In this document: in pieces, positions 21,965 through 31,335 of the stretch
Position numbering within the stretch: the first letter of the stretch is position 1
How the letters are laid out: every line of letters begins with the position of its first letter
Assembly: GCA_017443595.1 (NCBI GenBank)
Contig: JAFSYU010000011.1
Span: 1 to 49,948 of the forward strand
Reading direction: 5' to 3'
Origin: Clostridia bacterium
GTDB lineage: Bacteria > Bacillota > Clostridia > Oscillospirales > CAG-272
DNA length: 49,948 nt
Notes under the pieces: generated by a model
The model's database searches: none
The model's input: the letters and a program-made list of their open reading frames with translations, nothing else
What the model was told of the DNA's origin: nothing
Made by a program: the position numbers and the translations under genes

Positions 21965-23020
21965 ATGAATATAGGGGAAAAAATCAAGGAGCTGAGAAAG
22001 AAAAACGGGCTGACTCAGGAACAGCTTGCCGACCGTCTGCGCATATCGTATCAGGCGGTGAGCAAGTGGGAGACGGGCGCGGCGTGCCCCGATTTAAGTC
22101 TTATAGCGCCGCTGACAAAGATCTTTAACGTTTCCGCGGATGAGCTGCTCGGTATAAACGATACGGAGCCCGACGCGCGGTATGAAGAACTGAAAAAAGA
22201 ATTCGATCTTACGTTTGCGACGGAGGACTTTGTAAAACGGCAGGAGATTTGCGAGACGGCGGTAAAGGAATATCCGGGCGATATGAAATGGCTATCAAAT
22301 CTTGCGTGGACGGTCTCAAACCGTTCGTTTGAATATAAGGATAACGAAAAGTACGCCGCAGAGCAGGAAAAGGCGATAAAGCTGTTTGACACGGTGATAA
22401 AAAACACCGCCGACGAATATTTACGCGGCAACGCTATTGACGGTATCACGCAGCTTCTCGGCTGGCGCGGCAGAAAGGACGAGGCAAGGCAATACGCCGA
22501 TATGCTGCCTGAACGCTCTGTGAGGACGCGCGACAGCGTTATGGAAAACGTCCTTGAAGGAGATGAGCTTATACGGTTTAAACAAAACCGCATAAACGAG
22601 CATTTTGAAGGGATGCTTTGGGACCTCTCCCTTATGCCGAATGAAAATTATTCCGATCTCATTCGCAGTTTAGTTCAAGTAATGATCCCCGACGGAAATT
22701 ATCTTGAATACAATCATAGCCTGTACTACAGTGATCGAAGAGCAGTCAACCACGCAATAAAAACAGGCGAGAACACAGAATCAATCCTTGCTCTGCTCGA
22801 AGAAATGAAACGTTATGCAAAAGAATATGATAAAATACTTTTCGACGCACCCGGTATTTACAAATTTACCGTACCGCATCTGTCCATGATTGAAGAAGAC
22901 GCCCGTGAGTGGATCGGTAATCAGGGAACACGGATGAGCGATGATTTTAAAGAGTTTTTGCAGGACAAACAATTTGATTTCTTACGTGGAAGCAAAACGT
23001 TTCAAAATCTGACCCTATAA
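21965..23020 (+). CDS. XRE-family transcriptional regulator
   Basis: A 351-residue protein with an N-terminal Cro/CI-type helix-turn-helix: IGEKIKELRKKNGLTQEQLA then ISYQAVSKWETGAACPDLS and the FNVSADELLG close (residues 1-65). The rest is mostly helical and hydrophilic, with repeated helix pairs that look like a TPR-like sensor region (EYPGDMKWLSNLAW, EKAIKLFDTVIKNTADEYLRGNAI). CGGAGG lies 8 bp before the ATG at 21965; the longer frame from 21926 has no such site. Target genes and signal are unknown. It stands alone between two copies of a 200-bp direct repeat, so it may move as a cassette. Confidence 0.85.
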   Translation: MNIGEKIKELRKKNGLTQEQLADRLRISYQAVSKWETGAACPDLSLIAPLTKIFNVSADELLGINDTEPDARYEELKKEFDLTFATEDFVKRQEICETAVKEYPGDMKWLSNLAWTVSNRSFEYKDNEKYAAEQEKAIKLFDTVIKNTADEYLRGNAIDGITQLLGWRGRKDEARQYADMLPERSVRTRDSVMENVLEGDELIRFKQNRINEHFEGMLWDLSLMPNENYSDLIRSLVQVMIPDGNYLEYNHSLYYSDRRAVNHAIKTGENTESILALLEEMKRYAKEYDKILFDAPGIYKFTVPHLSMIEEDAREWIGNQGTRMSDDFKEFLQDKQFDFLRGSKTFQNLTL

Positions 23021-23024
23021 ATAA

Positions 23025-23226
23025 CCGGGAGAGGATCATAACATCCTTTCCCGGATCTTTTTATTTTGAGCCGCCGCGCCCTCTCATTTGAAGAATGACG
23101 GGACCGGGGTTCCCCGACGCGAACCGGAGAGCGTTGGGGGTTCCCGGGAGGGGACAGGGGGGCATGGGGGGTTCTCGCCGCAGGCGAGCAAAGGGGTTCC
23201 CCGTTGCGAACATCGTGAGCAACGGG
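23025..23226. repeat. Long direct repeat, copy 2
   Basis: Counterpart of 21521-21722, beginning 5 bp after the XRE stop. Its leading hairpin (CCGGGAGAGG with CCTTTCCCGG, then TCTTTTTATTTT) is in the right place to terminate the XRE transcript. Confidence 0.88.
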
Positions 23227-23540
23227 GGTTCCCGTGAGGGGTGGCCCGGGGTTCCCCGAAAACGAGGTACGAGTTTTTGGGGGTTCACGGGTGGGAAACC
23301 CCCAACAAAAATTGCACGGCATAACGGCTCGTGGTGCCATCTTGTAGGGGCGACCACCGGTCGTCCGCCCCCTCGGATTTCTAATCCGCGGGAGGGGTAA
23401 GGGGGTTTGGGGGTTGGCGAGGCGTCAGCCTCGCCGGAGGGGTGGGAAGCCCCCAACCGTGCCGGAACGGCGCACGGTTCGTCGCGAAGAAGGGGTTCCC
23501 CGACGCGAACTTGAGAGCGTTGGGGGTTCCCGTAGCGACA
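23227..23540. repeat. Palindrome-rich intergenic tract upstream of the valS end
   Basis: About 310 non-coding bases made of short G+C-rich modules: GGTTCCCCGAAAACGAGG...GGGGGTT, the 30-bp element GTAGGGGCGACC-ACC-GGTCGTCCGCCCC (23344-23372), GGCGAGGC-GTCA-GCCTCGCC, CCCAACCGTGCC...GGCGCACGG and a second GGGGTTCCCCGACGCGAAC copy at 23490-23508. Long open frames on both strands here result from the lack of AT-rich stops. No gene is supported. Confidence 0.6.
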
Positions 23541-23544
23541 CCTT

Positions 23545-26166
23545 TTAAAACTTTCCGAGCGTTTCCTCAATACCGGAGAGCTTTTCTTTATACGCCGCCA
23601 ATTTTTTGCGCTCGCCTTCTATGACCGCCGCGGGAGCTTTGGAGACGAAGCCCTCGTTGCCGAGCTTCTTTTCAATGCGCTCTATTTCACCGCGCATCTT
23701 CTCCGCTTCCTTTTCAAGGCGGTTCTTCTCCGCTTCCATATCGACAAGCTCGCCGAGCGGGATATAGATCCTCGCCGCCGGGGTGATTATACTTACGGCG
23801 CCTTCTTCCTCGTACTTATCGCACAGAGCCACGTCGGACGCCGACGCCAATTTCTTGAAGAACACGGACGTCTGATCGTTGAAAGCGTCCTTGTTATCCG
23901 TCACGATGTGAACGGTCGCTTTCTTTGACGGGGCGACGTTCATTTCCGCGCGTCTGTTTCTTATGGCGCGTATCGCCTCTATAACAGCCGCCATGTGAGA
24001 TTCGTCGTCTTTGAAAACGAGTTTTTCGTCGTATTCAGGATATGAAGATATCATTATGCTTTCCGCGTCGTGCGGGAGCGCCTGATACAGCTCCTCGGTG
24101 ACGAACGGCATATACGGATGAAGCATTTTAAGCGTTCCCGTCAGCACGTAGAGTATCACGCGCTGCGCGTTCTCGCTGTCTTCCTTATTATCAGACAGCA
24201 GTCTCGGCTTGATGAGCTCTATATACCAGTCGCAGAATATATCCCATACGAAATCATACAGCTTTGACAGCGCCACGCCGACCTCGAATTTGTCTATGTT
24301 CGCGCTGACCTCGGACACGGTGCGGTTGTAAACGGACAGTATCCATTTATCCTCAACGTGCAGTTTGTCCGCCTCCGGCAGAGCGCAGTTATCAATCGAC
24401 AGATTCATCAAAACGAATCTCGCCGCGTTCCAGATCTTGTTCGTAAAGTTTCTCGCCGCTTCTATCTTTTCATCCGAAAAACGCATATCGTTTCCGGGCG
24501 AGTTGCCGGTGGCAAGAGCGAAACGCAGAGCGTCCGCGCCGTATTTATCAATAATTTCGATCGGATCAATGCCGTTGCCTAAAGATTTTGACATTTTTCT
24601 GCCCTGCGAGTCGCGAACTAAGCCGTGGATGAACACCGTCGAGAACGGCGCTTTTCCGGTCTGCTCCAGCGACGAGAATATCATACGCGATACCCAGAAC
24701 GAAATAATATCGTAACCGGTCACAAGAACGTCGGTCGGGAAGAAGCGTTTGAGATCTTCCGTATCCTCCGGCCAGCCGAGCGTGGAAAACGGCCACAAAG
24801 CCGAAGAAAACCACGTATCGAGCACGTCTTCATCCTGTCTTACGGGCGCGCCGCATTTCGGGCAGACGGTTAAATCTTGCCGCGAAACGGTCATTTCACC
24901 GCATGTATCGCAGTAGAACGCGGGTATCCTGTGGCCCCACCAGAGCTGACGGCTTATGCACCAGTCGTGCAGGTTTTCCATCCAGTTTATATACGTTTTG
25001 GTAAAGCGTTCCGGAACGAATTTTATGCTTCCGTCCTTTACAGCGTCGATAGCGGGCTGTATCATCGGACCCATTTTGACAAACCACTGATCGGACGTCA
25101 AAGGCTCTACGGTCGTGCCGCAGCGGTAGCATTTGCCCACGTTGTGAACGTGCTCTTCGGTCTTAACGAGATACCCGCCTTCTTCAAGGTCTTTTAAGAT
25201 CGCGGCTCTCGCATCGTATCTGTCCATGCTCTCGTATTTGCCGCCCTCGGCGTTGATCTTTGCGTTATCGTCCATCACGCGTATCACGGGCAGATCGTGA
25301 CGCTGGCCTACCATAAAGTCGTTCGGGTCGTGCGCCGGCGTGATCTTCACGCAGCCTGTACCGAATTCAAGATCGACGTAATCGTCCGCTATGACGGGTA
25401 TCTCACGTCCCACGAGCGGCAGGATGAGCGTTTTGCCCACGAGATGCGTGTATCTTTCGTCAGCCGGGTTTACGGCGACTGCCGTATCGCCGAGCATCGT
25501 TTCAGGTCTCGTGGTGGCGACGGTAACGTACTCGTCGCTGCCCTTCACCGGGTATCTGATATGCCAGAAATGACCGTTTTCCTCGGCGTATTCGACTTCC
25601 GCGTCGGAGAGCGCCGTGGTGCATTTCGGACACCAGTTTATAATTCTGTAGCCCCTGTAGATAAGTCCTTTTTCATAGAGGTTTGTAAATACCTCGCGCA
25701 CGGCGCGGGAAAGTCCCTCGTCCATCGTGAAACGGAGTCTGTCCCAGTCACACGACGAGCCGAGCGTTTCAAGCTGTTCTATAATGCGCGAGCCGAATTT
25801 GTTTTTCCACTCCCAGACGCGCAAAAGAAACTTATCGCGTCCGAGGTCGTATCTTGTAAGACCCTCGTTTACGCGGAGGTTTTCCTCAACTTTTATCTGT
25901 GTGGCTATACCGGCGTGGTCAGTACCGGGGACCCACAGCGCCGCGTAGCCCTTCATTCTTTTATACCTAATCAGTATGTCCTGCAGAGTCTCGTCAAGGG
26001 CGTGGCCCATGTGCAGCTGACCGGTAACGTTGGGAGGCGGTATCACAATAGTGAACGTCTCCTTTTTTCTGTCGTCGGAAGGCTTGAAATAGCCCTTTTC
26101 GCGCCAGTTTGCGTATAACCGCTTTTCCACCGACTGCGGATCGAAATTCTTTTCAAGTTCTTTCAT
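23545..26166 (-). CDS. valS: Valyl-tRNA synthetase
   Basis: An 873-residue class Ia aminoacyl-tRNA synthetase charging tRNA-Val. Present are the HIGH-type motif [20 protein letters not shown] (about 43-62), the zinc-type cysteines [13 protein letters not shown], the CP1 editing domain ([32 protein letters not shown]), the second metal site CDTCGEMT...CPKCGAPV, the KMSKS loop [10 protein letters not shown] (about 520), and the C-terminal coiled coil typical of ValS ([20 protein letters not shown]). It lies 50 bp downstream of a radical SAM gene with no terminator between, so both are under the T-box at 27244-27475. Confidence 0.98.
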   Translation of the reverse strand: MKELEKNFDPQSVEKRLYANWREKGYFKPSDDRKKETFTIVIPPPNVTGQLHMGHALDETLQDILIRYKRMKGYAALWVPGTDHAGIATQIKVEENLRVNEGLTRYDLGRDKFLLRVWEWKNKFGSRIIEQLETLGSSCDWDRLRFTMDEGLSRAVREVFTNLYEKGLIYRGYRIINWCPKCTTALSDAEVEYAEENGHFWHIRYPVKGSDEYVTVATTRPETMLGDTAVAVNPADERYTHLVGKTLILPLVGREIPVIADDYVDLEFGTGCVKITPAHDPNDFMVGQRHDLPVIRVMDDNAKINAEGGKYESMDRYDARAAILKDLEEGGYLVKTEEHVHNVGKCYRCGTTVEPLTSDQWFVKMGPMIQPAIDAVKDGSIKFVPERFTKTYINWMENLHDWCISRQLWWGHRIPAFYCDTCGEMTVSRQDLTVCPKCGAPVRQDEDVLDTWFSSALWPFSTLGWPEDTEDLKRFFPTDVLVTGYDIISFWVSRMIFSSLEQTGKAPFSTVFIHGLVRDSQGRKMSKSLGNGIDPIEIIDKYGADALRFALATGNSPGNDMRFSDEKIEAARNFTNKIWNAARFVLMNLSIDNCALPEADKLHVEDKWILSVYNRTVSEVSANIDKFEVGVALSKLYDFVWDIFCDWYIELIKPRLLSDNKEDSENAQRVILYVLTGTLKMLHPYMPFVTEELYQALPHDAESIMISSYPEYDEKLVFKDDESHMAAVIEAIRAIRNRRAEMNVAPSKKATVHIVTDNKDAFNDQTSVFFKKLASASDVALCDKYEEEGAVSIITPAARIYIPLGELVDMEAEKNRLEKEAEKMRGEIERIEKKLGNEGFVSKAPAAVIEGERKKLAAYKEKLSGIEETLGKF

Positions 26167-26216
26167 TTTTATATTTCCTTTCGTGTTTTCTCTTTATAAT
26201 TCAAAGCGTTTGCTTT

Positions 26217-27218
26217 TCAGTTTCTTCTGCTGCCGGACCTTCTTTCGTCCGTCACGTCGTAAACGCTTACGCCGTGCTCTTCCGCGTACCGCGCGCGGTA
26301 ACGGTGATAAAGGTCTCTTATCCGGTACAGCTTATCTCCGTTTACGTCGCCGTACAGCTTTGCAAGCTCTTTGAAATCCGGATATGATGAATAATATTCT
26401 TCATCAAGCCTCTCGATCTCCCGTACGACGGACAGCGCGCCGCGTTTTTCATATTCTTCAATATTATCTGCGCACAGCGAAATGATTACCGTCCTCTCCC
26501 GCTCGCGCACAGGCTCAGGCTCGCTTAACCATTCGCCTTCCGTTTTGTATATATCTCCGTTGAGCAGCTCGCGGTTTTCCGGTGATATGCGCTGCAGTTC
26601 GCTTTTGTGCAAACGGATATGCGATATAGACTTTCCGCGCCCTTCCTCGTGCGGTATGAATAACCTTATTTTTCCGCATCCGGCGTCTTTTAAAACGCTT
26701 ACGGCTTCGTCTGTCTGATCAATATTCCCGCCCGTGAGCGGGACGCCGGCGGTGAAATAAAGTCCGGTTTTTTTCGCTGCCGCCATCATGCGCAAAATCA
26801 GAGCAAAATCGCCTTTTCTGCCGGCAAAACGGTCGTGGTATTCAGCTAAACCGTACACCGTGAAATTAAGTTCTTTTACGCCCTCGGACAAAAGCATCTT
26901 AATGAGTTCCGCGCACTCTTTTTCGTCGCGCATTTTCATGCCGTCGCACTGCAGGAAATCGGCGGTGGGACTGCCGAGCCGGCGCAGCGTCCGCAGTGCC
27001 TGCCTGAGATCGGGATGCTCCATTGAATAACCGAATGAAAAGCTGCATTTCAGCTCCGGCGCCTGTTCTTTAAGCTCATTTATAAAACGTTGCGCCAAGT
27101 TTACGCTTCGATCCCAGTCCGCGCCCACGGTCTTTCCGTCCCACGACAAAAGGCAGTATTTGCACAGGTTAAAACACGGCGCGCAGAGACTTTGTATCAT
27201 CACGTTAGTTGTTTTCAT
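26217..27218 (-). CDS. Radical SAM protein cotranscribed with valS
   Basis: A 333-residue iron-sulfur enzyme of unknown reaction. CFNLCKYC near residues 14-21 is the C-x3-C-x2-C site binding a [4Fe-4S] cluster. The following SWDGKTVGADW, FSFGYSMEHPDLRQAL and GKIRLFIPHEEGRGKS fit the radical SAM barrel. No SPASM or other extra cysteine cluster is seen in the C-terminal half, which is helical and basic. The start at 27218 is chosen over an upstream in-frame TTG because GGCGGG lies about 7-12 bp before it. It sits between a valine-type T-box and valS, so expression should rise on valine starvation. Confidence 0.8.
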   Translation of the reverse strand: MKTTNVMIQSLCAPCFNLCKYCLLSWDGKTVGADWDRSVNLAQRFINELKEQAPELKCSFSFGYSMEHPDLRQALRTLRRLGSPTADFLQCDGMKMRDEKECAELIKMLLSEGVKELNFTVYGLAEYHDRFAGRKGDFALILRMMAAAKKTGLYFTAGVPLTGGNIDQTDEAVSVLKDAGCGKIRLFIPHEEGRGKSISHIRLHKSELQRISPENRELLNGDIYKTEGEWLSEPEPVRERERTVIISLCADNIEEYEKRGALSVVREIERLDEEYYSSYPDFKELAKLYGDVNGDKLYRIRDLYHRYRARYAEEHGVSVYDVTDERRSGSRRN

Positions 27219-27243
27219 GACGCCATACCCGCCTTTCTTCAAA

Positions 27244-27475
27244 AATCAAAAAAACTCCATCCATTACAGGACGGAGATAGCCGTGGTACCACCTGATTTT
27301 ACGCGCAAAACGCGCGCCTCATTGTTCCTTAACGCGGTAAACGTCGGCGCTTAGTCGTTCCCTTTCTGCGCCGCTGCTCCGGAATGACGGGGCGTCTGCC
27401 GTATAACGCGCTCACAGCCTTGACGCGTCTCTCTGTATACGGTTTTACGATGCCTTTATTTCCATCGTGGCATTT
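27244..27475 (-). promoter_or_regulatory. T-box leader, probable valine specifier GUC
   Basis: Minus-strand leader with the T-box AGGTGGTACCACGG (27281-27294) and a terminator CTCCGTCC-TGTAAT-GGATGGAG plus T run (27255-27276). Stem I is visible: CCGTATA and ACGCG pair with CGCGT and TATACGG around the AGAGAG bulge and the distal loop AAGGCTGTGAG. Downstream, CCCC-GTC-ATTCCGGAGC has GTC (27386-27388) in the usual specifier position, a valine codon, consistent with valS control. The specifier assignment is by position and should be confirmed by folding. Confidence 0.88.
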
Positions 27476-27480
27476 TGGAC

Positions 27481-27509
27481 AGTATATCACACAATTTATG
27501 ATTTGTCAA
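27481..27509 (-). promoter_or_regulatory. Promoter of the T-box/valS transcript
   Basis: Minus strand: -35 TTGACA (27504-27509), 17-bp spacer, -10 TATACT (27481-27486). Transcription should start near 27474, at the 5' end of the T-box. Confidence 0.85.
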
Positions 27510-27591
27510 GATTTTTTGCTTACAAAGCGCCGCGGAAATCATACGTTCATACTTTTGAAATAAAATAACAACTATAAAAAACGTTGCGCGC

Positions 27592-27620
27592 TTGTTTTAT
27601 TAAAAAATTTTATGTATAAT
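27592..27620 (+). promoter_or_regulatory. Promoter of the dap operon
   Basis: -35 TTGTTT (27592-27597), 17-bp spacer, -10 TATAAT (27615-27620). It gives a short leader of about 30 nt, so no room exists for a lysine riboswitch. Confidence 0.75.
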
Positions 27621-27657
27621 ATGTATTATACAATTTTTTTTGAATATGGGGAAACAT

Positions 27658-28554
27658 ATGAAAAGGGAAAATCCTGTTTTTACCGGAGCCGGAACAGCCA
27701 TCGTAACGCCTTTCAAAAACGGCGAAGTTGACTATGACGCGTTCGGCAAACTTATAGACAGCCAGATCGCAGCAGGCATAGACGCTATAGTCGTATGCGG
27801 TACGACCGGTGAGTCGTCAACTTTGACGGATGAGGAGCACAGAGATGCTATCAAATTCACGATAGACCGCGTGGACAAAAGGATCCCGGTCATAGCCGGC
27901 ACGGGTTCAAACGACTACGCTTACGCGATAGATCTTTCACAGCACGCCTGTGAAATGGGCGCGGACGCGCTTCTGCACGTCACGCCGTACTACAACAAGG
28001 CGTCTCAGTCAGGTCTTGTAAAGTATTTTTCCAAAATAGCGGACAACGTAACAAAGCCCATAGTGCTTTACAACGTCCCGTCGCGCACCGGATGCGGAAT
28101 AGGCATTGACGCTTACAAAGAGCTTGCAGAGCATCCTAACATAGTCGCCACAAAGGAAGCGTCCGGCGATATATCTTTCATTGCAAAGCTTTTTGCCGCG
28201 GTAGGCGACAAAATAGATATATATTCCGGCAACGACGACCAGATAATCCCCATCATGAGCCTCGGCGGCAAGGGCGTCATTTCCGTTTTGTCAAACATAG
28301 CGCCCGCAAAGACGGTGGAGATGACGCACGCGTGCTTAAACGGTGATTTCAGGCGCGGCGCGGAGCTGCAGCTTGAATATCTGGAGCTGATAAACGCGCT
28401 GTTCATGACGGTAAATCCGATACCGGTCAAAGTCGCAATGTCCATGCTCGGCATCTGCGAGGACGAGCTGAGGCTGCCTCTCTGCACGATGACGGAGAAA
28501 GAAAACGAAAAATTAAGAAACGTTCTTGATAAGTACGGAGGAAGAATAAAATGA
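27658..28554 (+). CDS. dapA: 4-hydroxy-tetrahydrodipicolinate synthase
   Basis: A 298-residue class I aldolase condensing pyruvate with aspartate semialdehyde, the first committed step to diaminopimelate and lysine. Seen: GAGTAIVTPFKNGEVDYDAF, the pyruvate-binding VCGTTGESSTLTDEEH, the catalytic tyrosine in LHVTPYYNKASQSGLVKYF with PIVLYNVPSRTG, and the Schiff-base lysine in NIVATKEASGD. The ATG at 27658 is preferred, with ATGGGGA upstream; two in-frame starts lie just before it. It heads dapA-dapB-dapF-dapL-trmFO, all with 4- to 7-bp overlaps. Confidence 0.96.
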   Translation: MKRENPVFTGAGTAIVTPFKNGEVDYDAFGKLIDSQIAAGIDAIVVCGTTGESSTLTDEEHRDAIKFTIDRVDKRIPVIAGTGSNDYAYAIDLSQHACEMGADALLHVTPYYNKASQSGLVKYFSKIADNVTKPIVLYNVPSRTGCGIGIDAYKELAEHPNIVATKEASGDISFIAKLFAAVGDKIDIYSGNDDQIIPIMSLGGKGVISVLSNIAPAKTVEMTHACLNGDFRRGAELQLEYLELINALFMTVNPIPVKVAMSMLGICEDELRLPLCTMTEKENEKLRNVLDKYGGRIK

Positions 28555-29315
28555 TACGTATACTTTTAGTCGGCGCAAACGGCAGGATGGGACACGCGGT
28601 AGCCTCCGCGTGCGGATCGGAGCACACAGTAGTCGCACGCGTGGATTCCGTGATATCCGACGGAGTTTATAACGACATCTCGTTCGTACTTGAAAAAAGC
28701 GACGTCATACTTGACTTCTCGTCGCATATTTACACGCCAAGCGTTCTTCAGTACGGCATAAAGCAAAATCTTCCGGTAGTCGTAGCCACGACCGGTCACA
28801 CGGAGGAAGAACTCGGCTTCATAAAAGAAGCGGCGGAAAAAATACCCGTATTCAAATCCGGCAATATGTCCATCGCCGTAAACGTTCTCTGCCGTCTGGC
28901 GGCGGGCGCGGCAAGCGTGCTTGACGGTTTTGACATAGAAATTATTGAAACGCATCACAGAAACAAGCTGGACGCGCCGTCCGGCACCGCGCTCATGATA
29001 GCTTCTTCAATAGAGGAGATCACAGGAGAGCGCAAGCATACTTACGACAGGACGGAACGCTCCGAAAGACGTCCCTACGATGAAATAGGCATCCACAGCG
29101 TAAGAGGCGGTACGGATATAGGCGAGCATGAGGTCATTTTCTTCGGCAAAGGCGAGCGTCTCAGCATAAAGCATATAGCGGAAGGACGCGAGCTTTTCGC
29201 TCAGGGCGCTTTGCGCGCTTGCTCTTACATTGTCGGAAAACCGGCGGGCTATTGCGATATGCGGACGCTTTTGATGGAATGCGGTCCGGAAAGCAATAAT
29301 AAAAAAGTATGGTAA
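28551..29315 (+). CDS. dapB: 4-hydroxy-tetrahydrodipicolinate reductase
   Basis: A 254-residue NAD(P)H-dependent reductase, second step of the diaminopimelate pathway. The Rossmann motif VGANGRMGHAVASA is at residues 7-20, the cofactor-binding VVVATTGHTEEE at about 78, and the catalytic signature IIETHHRNKLDAPSGTALM at about 130, with the paired histidines and the KxDAPSGT lysine. HSVRGGTDIGEHEV follows. Its start overlaps the dapA stop (ATGA). Confidence 0.97.
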   Translation: MIRILLVGANGRMGHAVASACGSEHTVVARVDSVISDGVYNDISFVLEKSDVILDFSSHIYTPSVLQYGIKQNLPVVVATTGHTEEELGFIKEAAEKIPVFKSGNMSIAVNVLCRLAAGAASVLDGFDIEIIETHHRNKLDAPSGTALMIASSIEEITGERKHTYDRTERSERRPYDEIGIHSVRGGTDIGEHEVIFFGKGERLSIKHIAEGRELFAQGALRACSYIVGKPAGYCDMRTLLMECGPESNNKKVW

Positions 29316-30154
29316 AATACACAAAAATGCACGGCTGCGGGAACGATTACGTTTACGTTGAATGTATGGACGGCAAACTGCCGGCAGACGTTTCTTCGCT
29401 TGCCGTAAAAATTTCCGACAGACACAAAGGCGTCGGCAGCGACGGGCTCATACTTATATGCCCGTCCGACAAAGCGGACGCTTTTATGCGTATGTATAAC
29501 GCGGACGGCAGTGAGGGAAAAATGTGCGGCAACGGCATACGCTGCGTGGGCAAATATCTGTACGATCACGGGATCGCAAAAAAAGAAAATATTGACGTGG
29601 AAACGCTGTCCGGCATAAAACATCTTAAAATGGATATCAAAAACGGCAAAGCCGCCGGCGCGCGCGTGGATATGGGCGCGGCGATATTCGACTGCAGAAA
29701 AATACCGGCAAAATACGACGGTGAATGTATAGGCAAAAAAGTAAAAGTCGCAGGCGGTGAATACGAGGTGAGCCTCGTTTCGACCGGCAGCCCGCACTGC
29801 GTGGTGTTCTGCGACGATCCGGACGCGCTGGACCTTACGAAAACAGGCCCGTTGTTCGAGCACGACCCGCTGTTCCCCGAGGGGGTCAATACCGAATTTG
29901 TAAAGAAAATCAGCGATAACGTCCTGCGTATGCGCGTATGGGAGCGCGGCTCGGGCGAGACGCTTGCCTGCGGCACCGGCGCCTGTGCGGCTGTATCCGC
30001 GGCGGTAAAGCTCGGATATTTCAAAGCGGGAGAACCCGTAACGGTAAGTCTTATAGGCGGCGAGCTCGTCATAGAATATACAGAACAAAAAGTCTTTATG
30101 ACCGGTGAGGCAGTCACCGTGTCCGAGGGCGTATATTTCGGAGATGAACAATGA
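29309..30154 (+). CDS. dapF: Diaminopimelate epimerase
   Basis: A 281-residue cofactor-independent racemase converting LL- to meso-diaminopimelate for cell-wall cross-links and lysine. Both catalytic cysteines are visible: GKMCGNGIRCVGKYLYD (Cys about 73) and ETLACGTGACAA (Cys about 224). The N-terminus KYTKMHGCGNDYVYVE matches the family. It overlaps dapB by 7 bp and dapL by 4 bp. Confidence 0.97.
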   Translation: MVKYTKMHGCGNDYVYVECMDGKLPADVSSLAVKISDRHKGVGSDGLILICPSDKADAFMRMYNADGSEGKMCGNGIRCVGKYLYDHGIAKKENIDVETLSGIKHLKMDIKNGKAAGARVDMGAAIFDCRKIPAKYDGECIGKKVKVAGGEYEVSLVSTGSPHCVVFCDDPDALDLTKTGPLFEHDPLFPEGVNTEFVKKISDNVLRMRVWERGSGETLACGTGACAAVSAAVKLGYFKAGEPVTVSLIGGELVIEYTEQKVFMTGEAVTVSEGVYFGDEQ

Positions 30155-31335
30155 AGCTCAACAAGTATTACGATGATTTAAAAGACAGTTATCTTTTCCA
30201 CACCGTAGCGGTAAAGACCGCGGAATACGCAAAAGCAAACCCGGACAAAAAAATAATAAAGCTCGGCATAGGCGACGTTACGCGTCCGCTTCCCGCCGCG
30301 TGCGTTACCGCCATGAAAGCGGCGTGCGACGAGCAGCTCACTACGGAGGGCTTCAAAGGCTACGGCCCGTACGAGGGCTTTGATTTTCTGCGCGAGGCTA
30401 TAGCCGGATATTACGCTTCAAGAGGCACGAAAATCGCCGCGCACGAGATATTCGTATCGGACGGCGCAAAAAGCGATATAGGAAACATACTTGATCTGTT
30501 TGACCGCGAAAATACGGTCTTAGTGCCGGATCCGGTATATCCCGTTTACGTTGATACGAACGTAATGTGCGGCAGAAAAGTAATATACGCAAAAGCGGAT
30601 GAAAAGAACGGATTTCTGCCGATGCCGGATAAAACCGTTTCCGCGGATCTTATTTATATCTGTTCACCGAACAACCCGACGGGCGCGGCATACACAAAAG
30701 AAGCGCTCAAAGAATGGGTAAAATACGCAAAAGAGCATAACGCGCTGATACTTTACGATGCCGCGTACGAGGCGTTCGTTACCGATCCCGCGCTTGCAAG
30801 ATCAATATATGAGATAGAAGGCGCAAGAGCGTGCAGTATAGAGTTCTGCAGTTTTTCCAAAAACGCCGGTTTTACGGGCGTACGCTGCGGTTACTGTATT
30901 TTGCCGGACGAACTTGTCGAAAACGGCAAAAAGCTCGCGGATATGTGGTTAAGAAGGCAGTCAACGAGATACAACGGCGCGCCGTATATAATCCAGCGCG
31001 GCGCGGCGGCTGTCTTTTCAAAAGAAGGTCAGACGCAGGCGGCAGAAAATCTGGCGTATTACAAAAAGAACGCGAATATTATCGGATCGTGCCTTGACAG
31101 TCTCGGCATATATTACACCGGCGGCGTCAATTCTCCGTATATATGGATGAAATGCCCGGATAATATGGGCTCGTGGGAATTTTTTGATCTGCTTTTATCC
31201 GAATGTCAGGTCGTCGGCACGCCCGGCGAGGGCTTCGGCGAATGCGGAAAAGGATTTTTCCGTCTCACTTCTTTCAATACGCATGAAAACACCGCGGAGG
31301 CGGCGGATCGCATCAGACGCCGCTTTATGAAATGA
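30151..31335 (+). CDS. dapL: LL-diaminopimelate aminotransferase
   Basis: A 394-residue PLP enzyme that converts tetrahydrodipicolinate directly to LL-diaminopimelate with glutamate as amino donor, bypassing the acylated intermediates. Key features are [65 protein letters not shown] and the PLP lysine in [17 protein letters not shown]. Together with dapA, dapB and dapF in one operon it completes the aminotransferase variant of the pathway from aspartate semialdehyde to meso-DAP. Confidence 0.96.
   Translation: MKLNKYYDDLKDSYLFHTVAVKTAEYAKANPDKKIIKLGIGDVTRPLPAACVTAMKAACDEQLTTEGFKGYGPYEGFDFLREAIAGYYASRGTKIAAHEIFVSDGAKSDIGNILDLFDRENTVLVPDPVYPVYVDTNVMCGRKVIYAKADEKNGFLPMPDKTVSADLIYICSPNNPTGAAYTKEALKEWVKYAKEHNALILYDAAYEAFVTDPALARSIYEIEGARACSIEFCSFSKNAGFTGVRCGYCILPDELVENGKKLADMWLRRQSTRYNGAPYIIQRGAAAVFSKEGQTQAAENLAYYKKNANIIGSCLDSLGIYYTGGVNSPYIWMKCPDNMGSWEFFDLLLSECQVVGTPGEGFGECGKGFFRLTSFNTHENTAEAADRIRRRFMK

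Noticed and set aside
23002..23570. Long open frames on the minus strand and one on the plus strand in the repeat tract
   Set aside because: They consist of translated GGGGTTCCCC-type palindromes, are rich in Pro/Arg/Gly, lack ribosome binding sites and are mirrored by equally long frames on the other strand.
27510..27657. Lysine riboswitch before dapA
   Set aside because: The dapA promoter leaves only about 30 nt of leader, too short for the aptamer.
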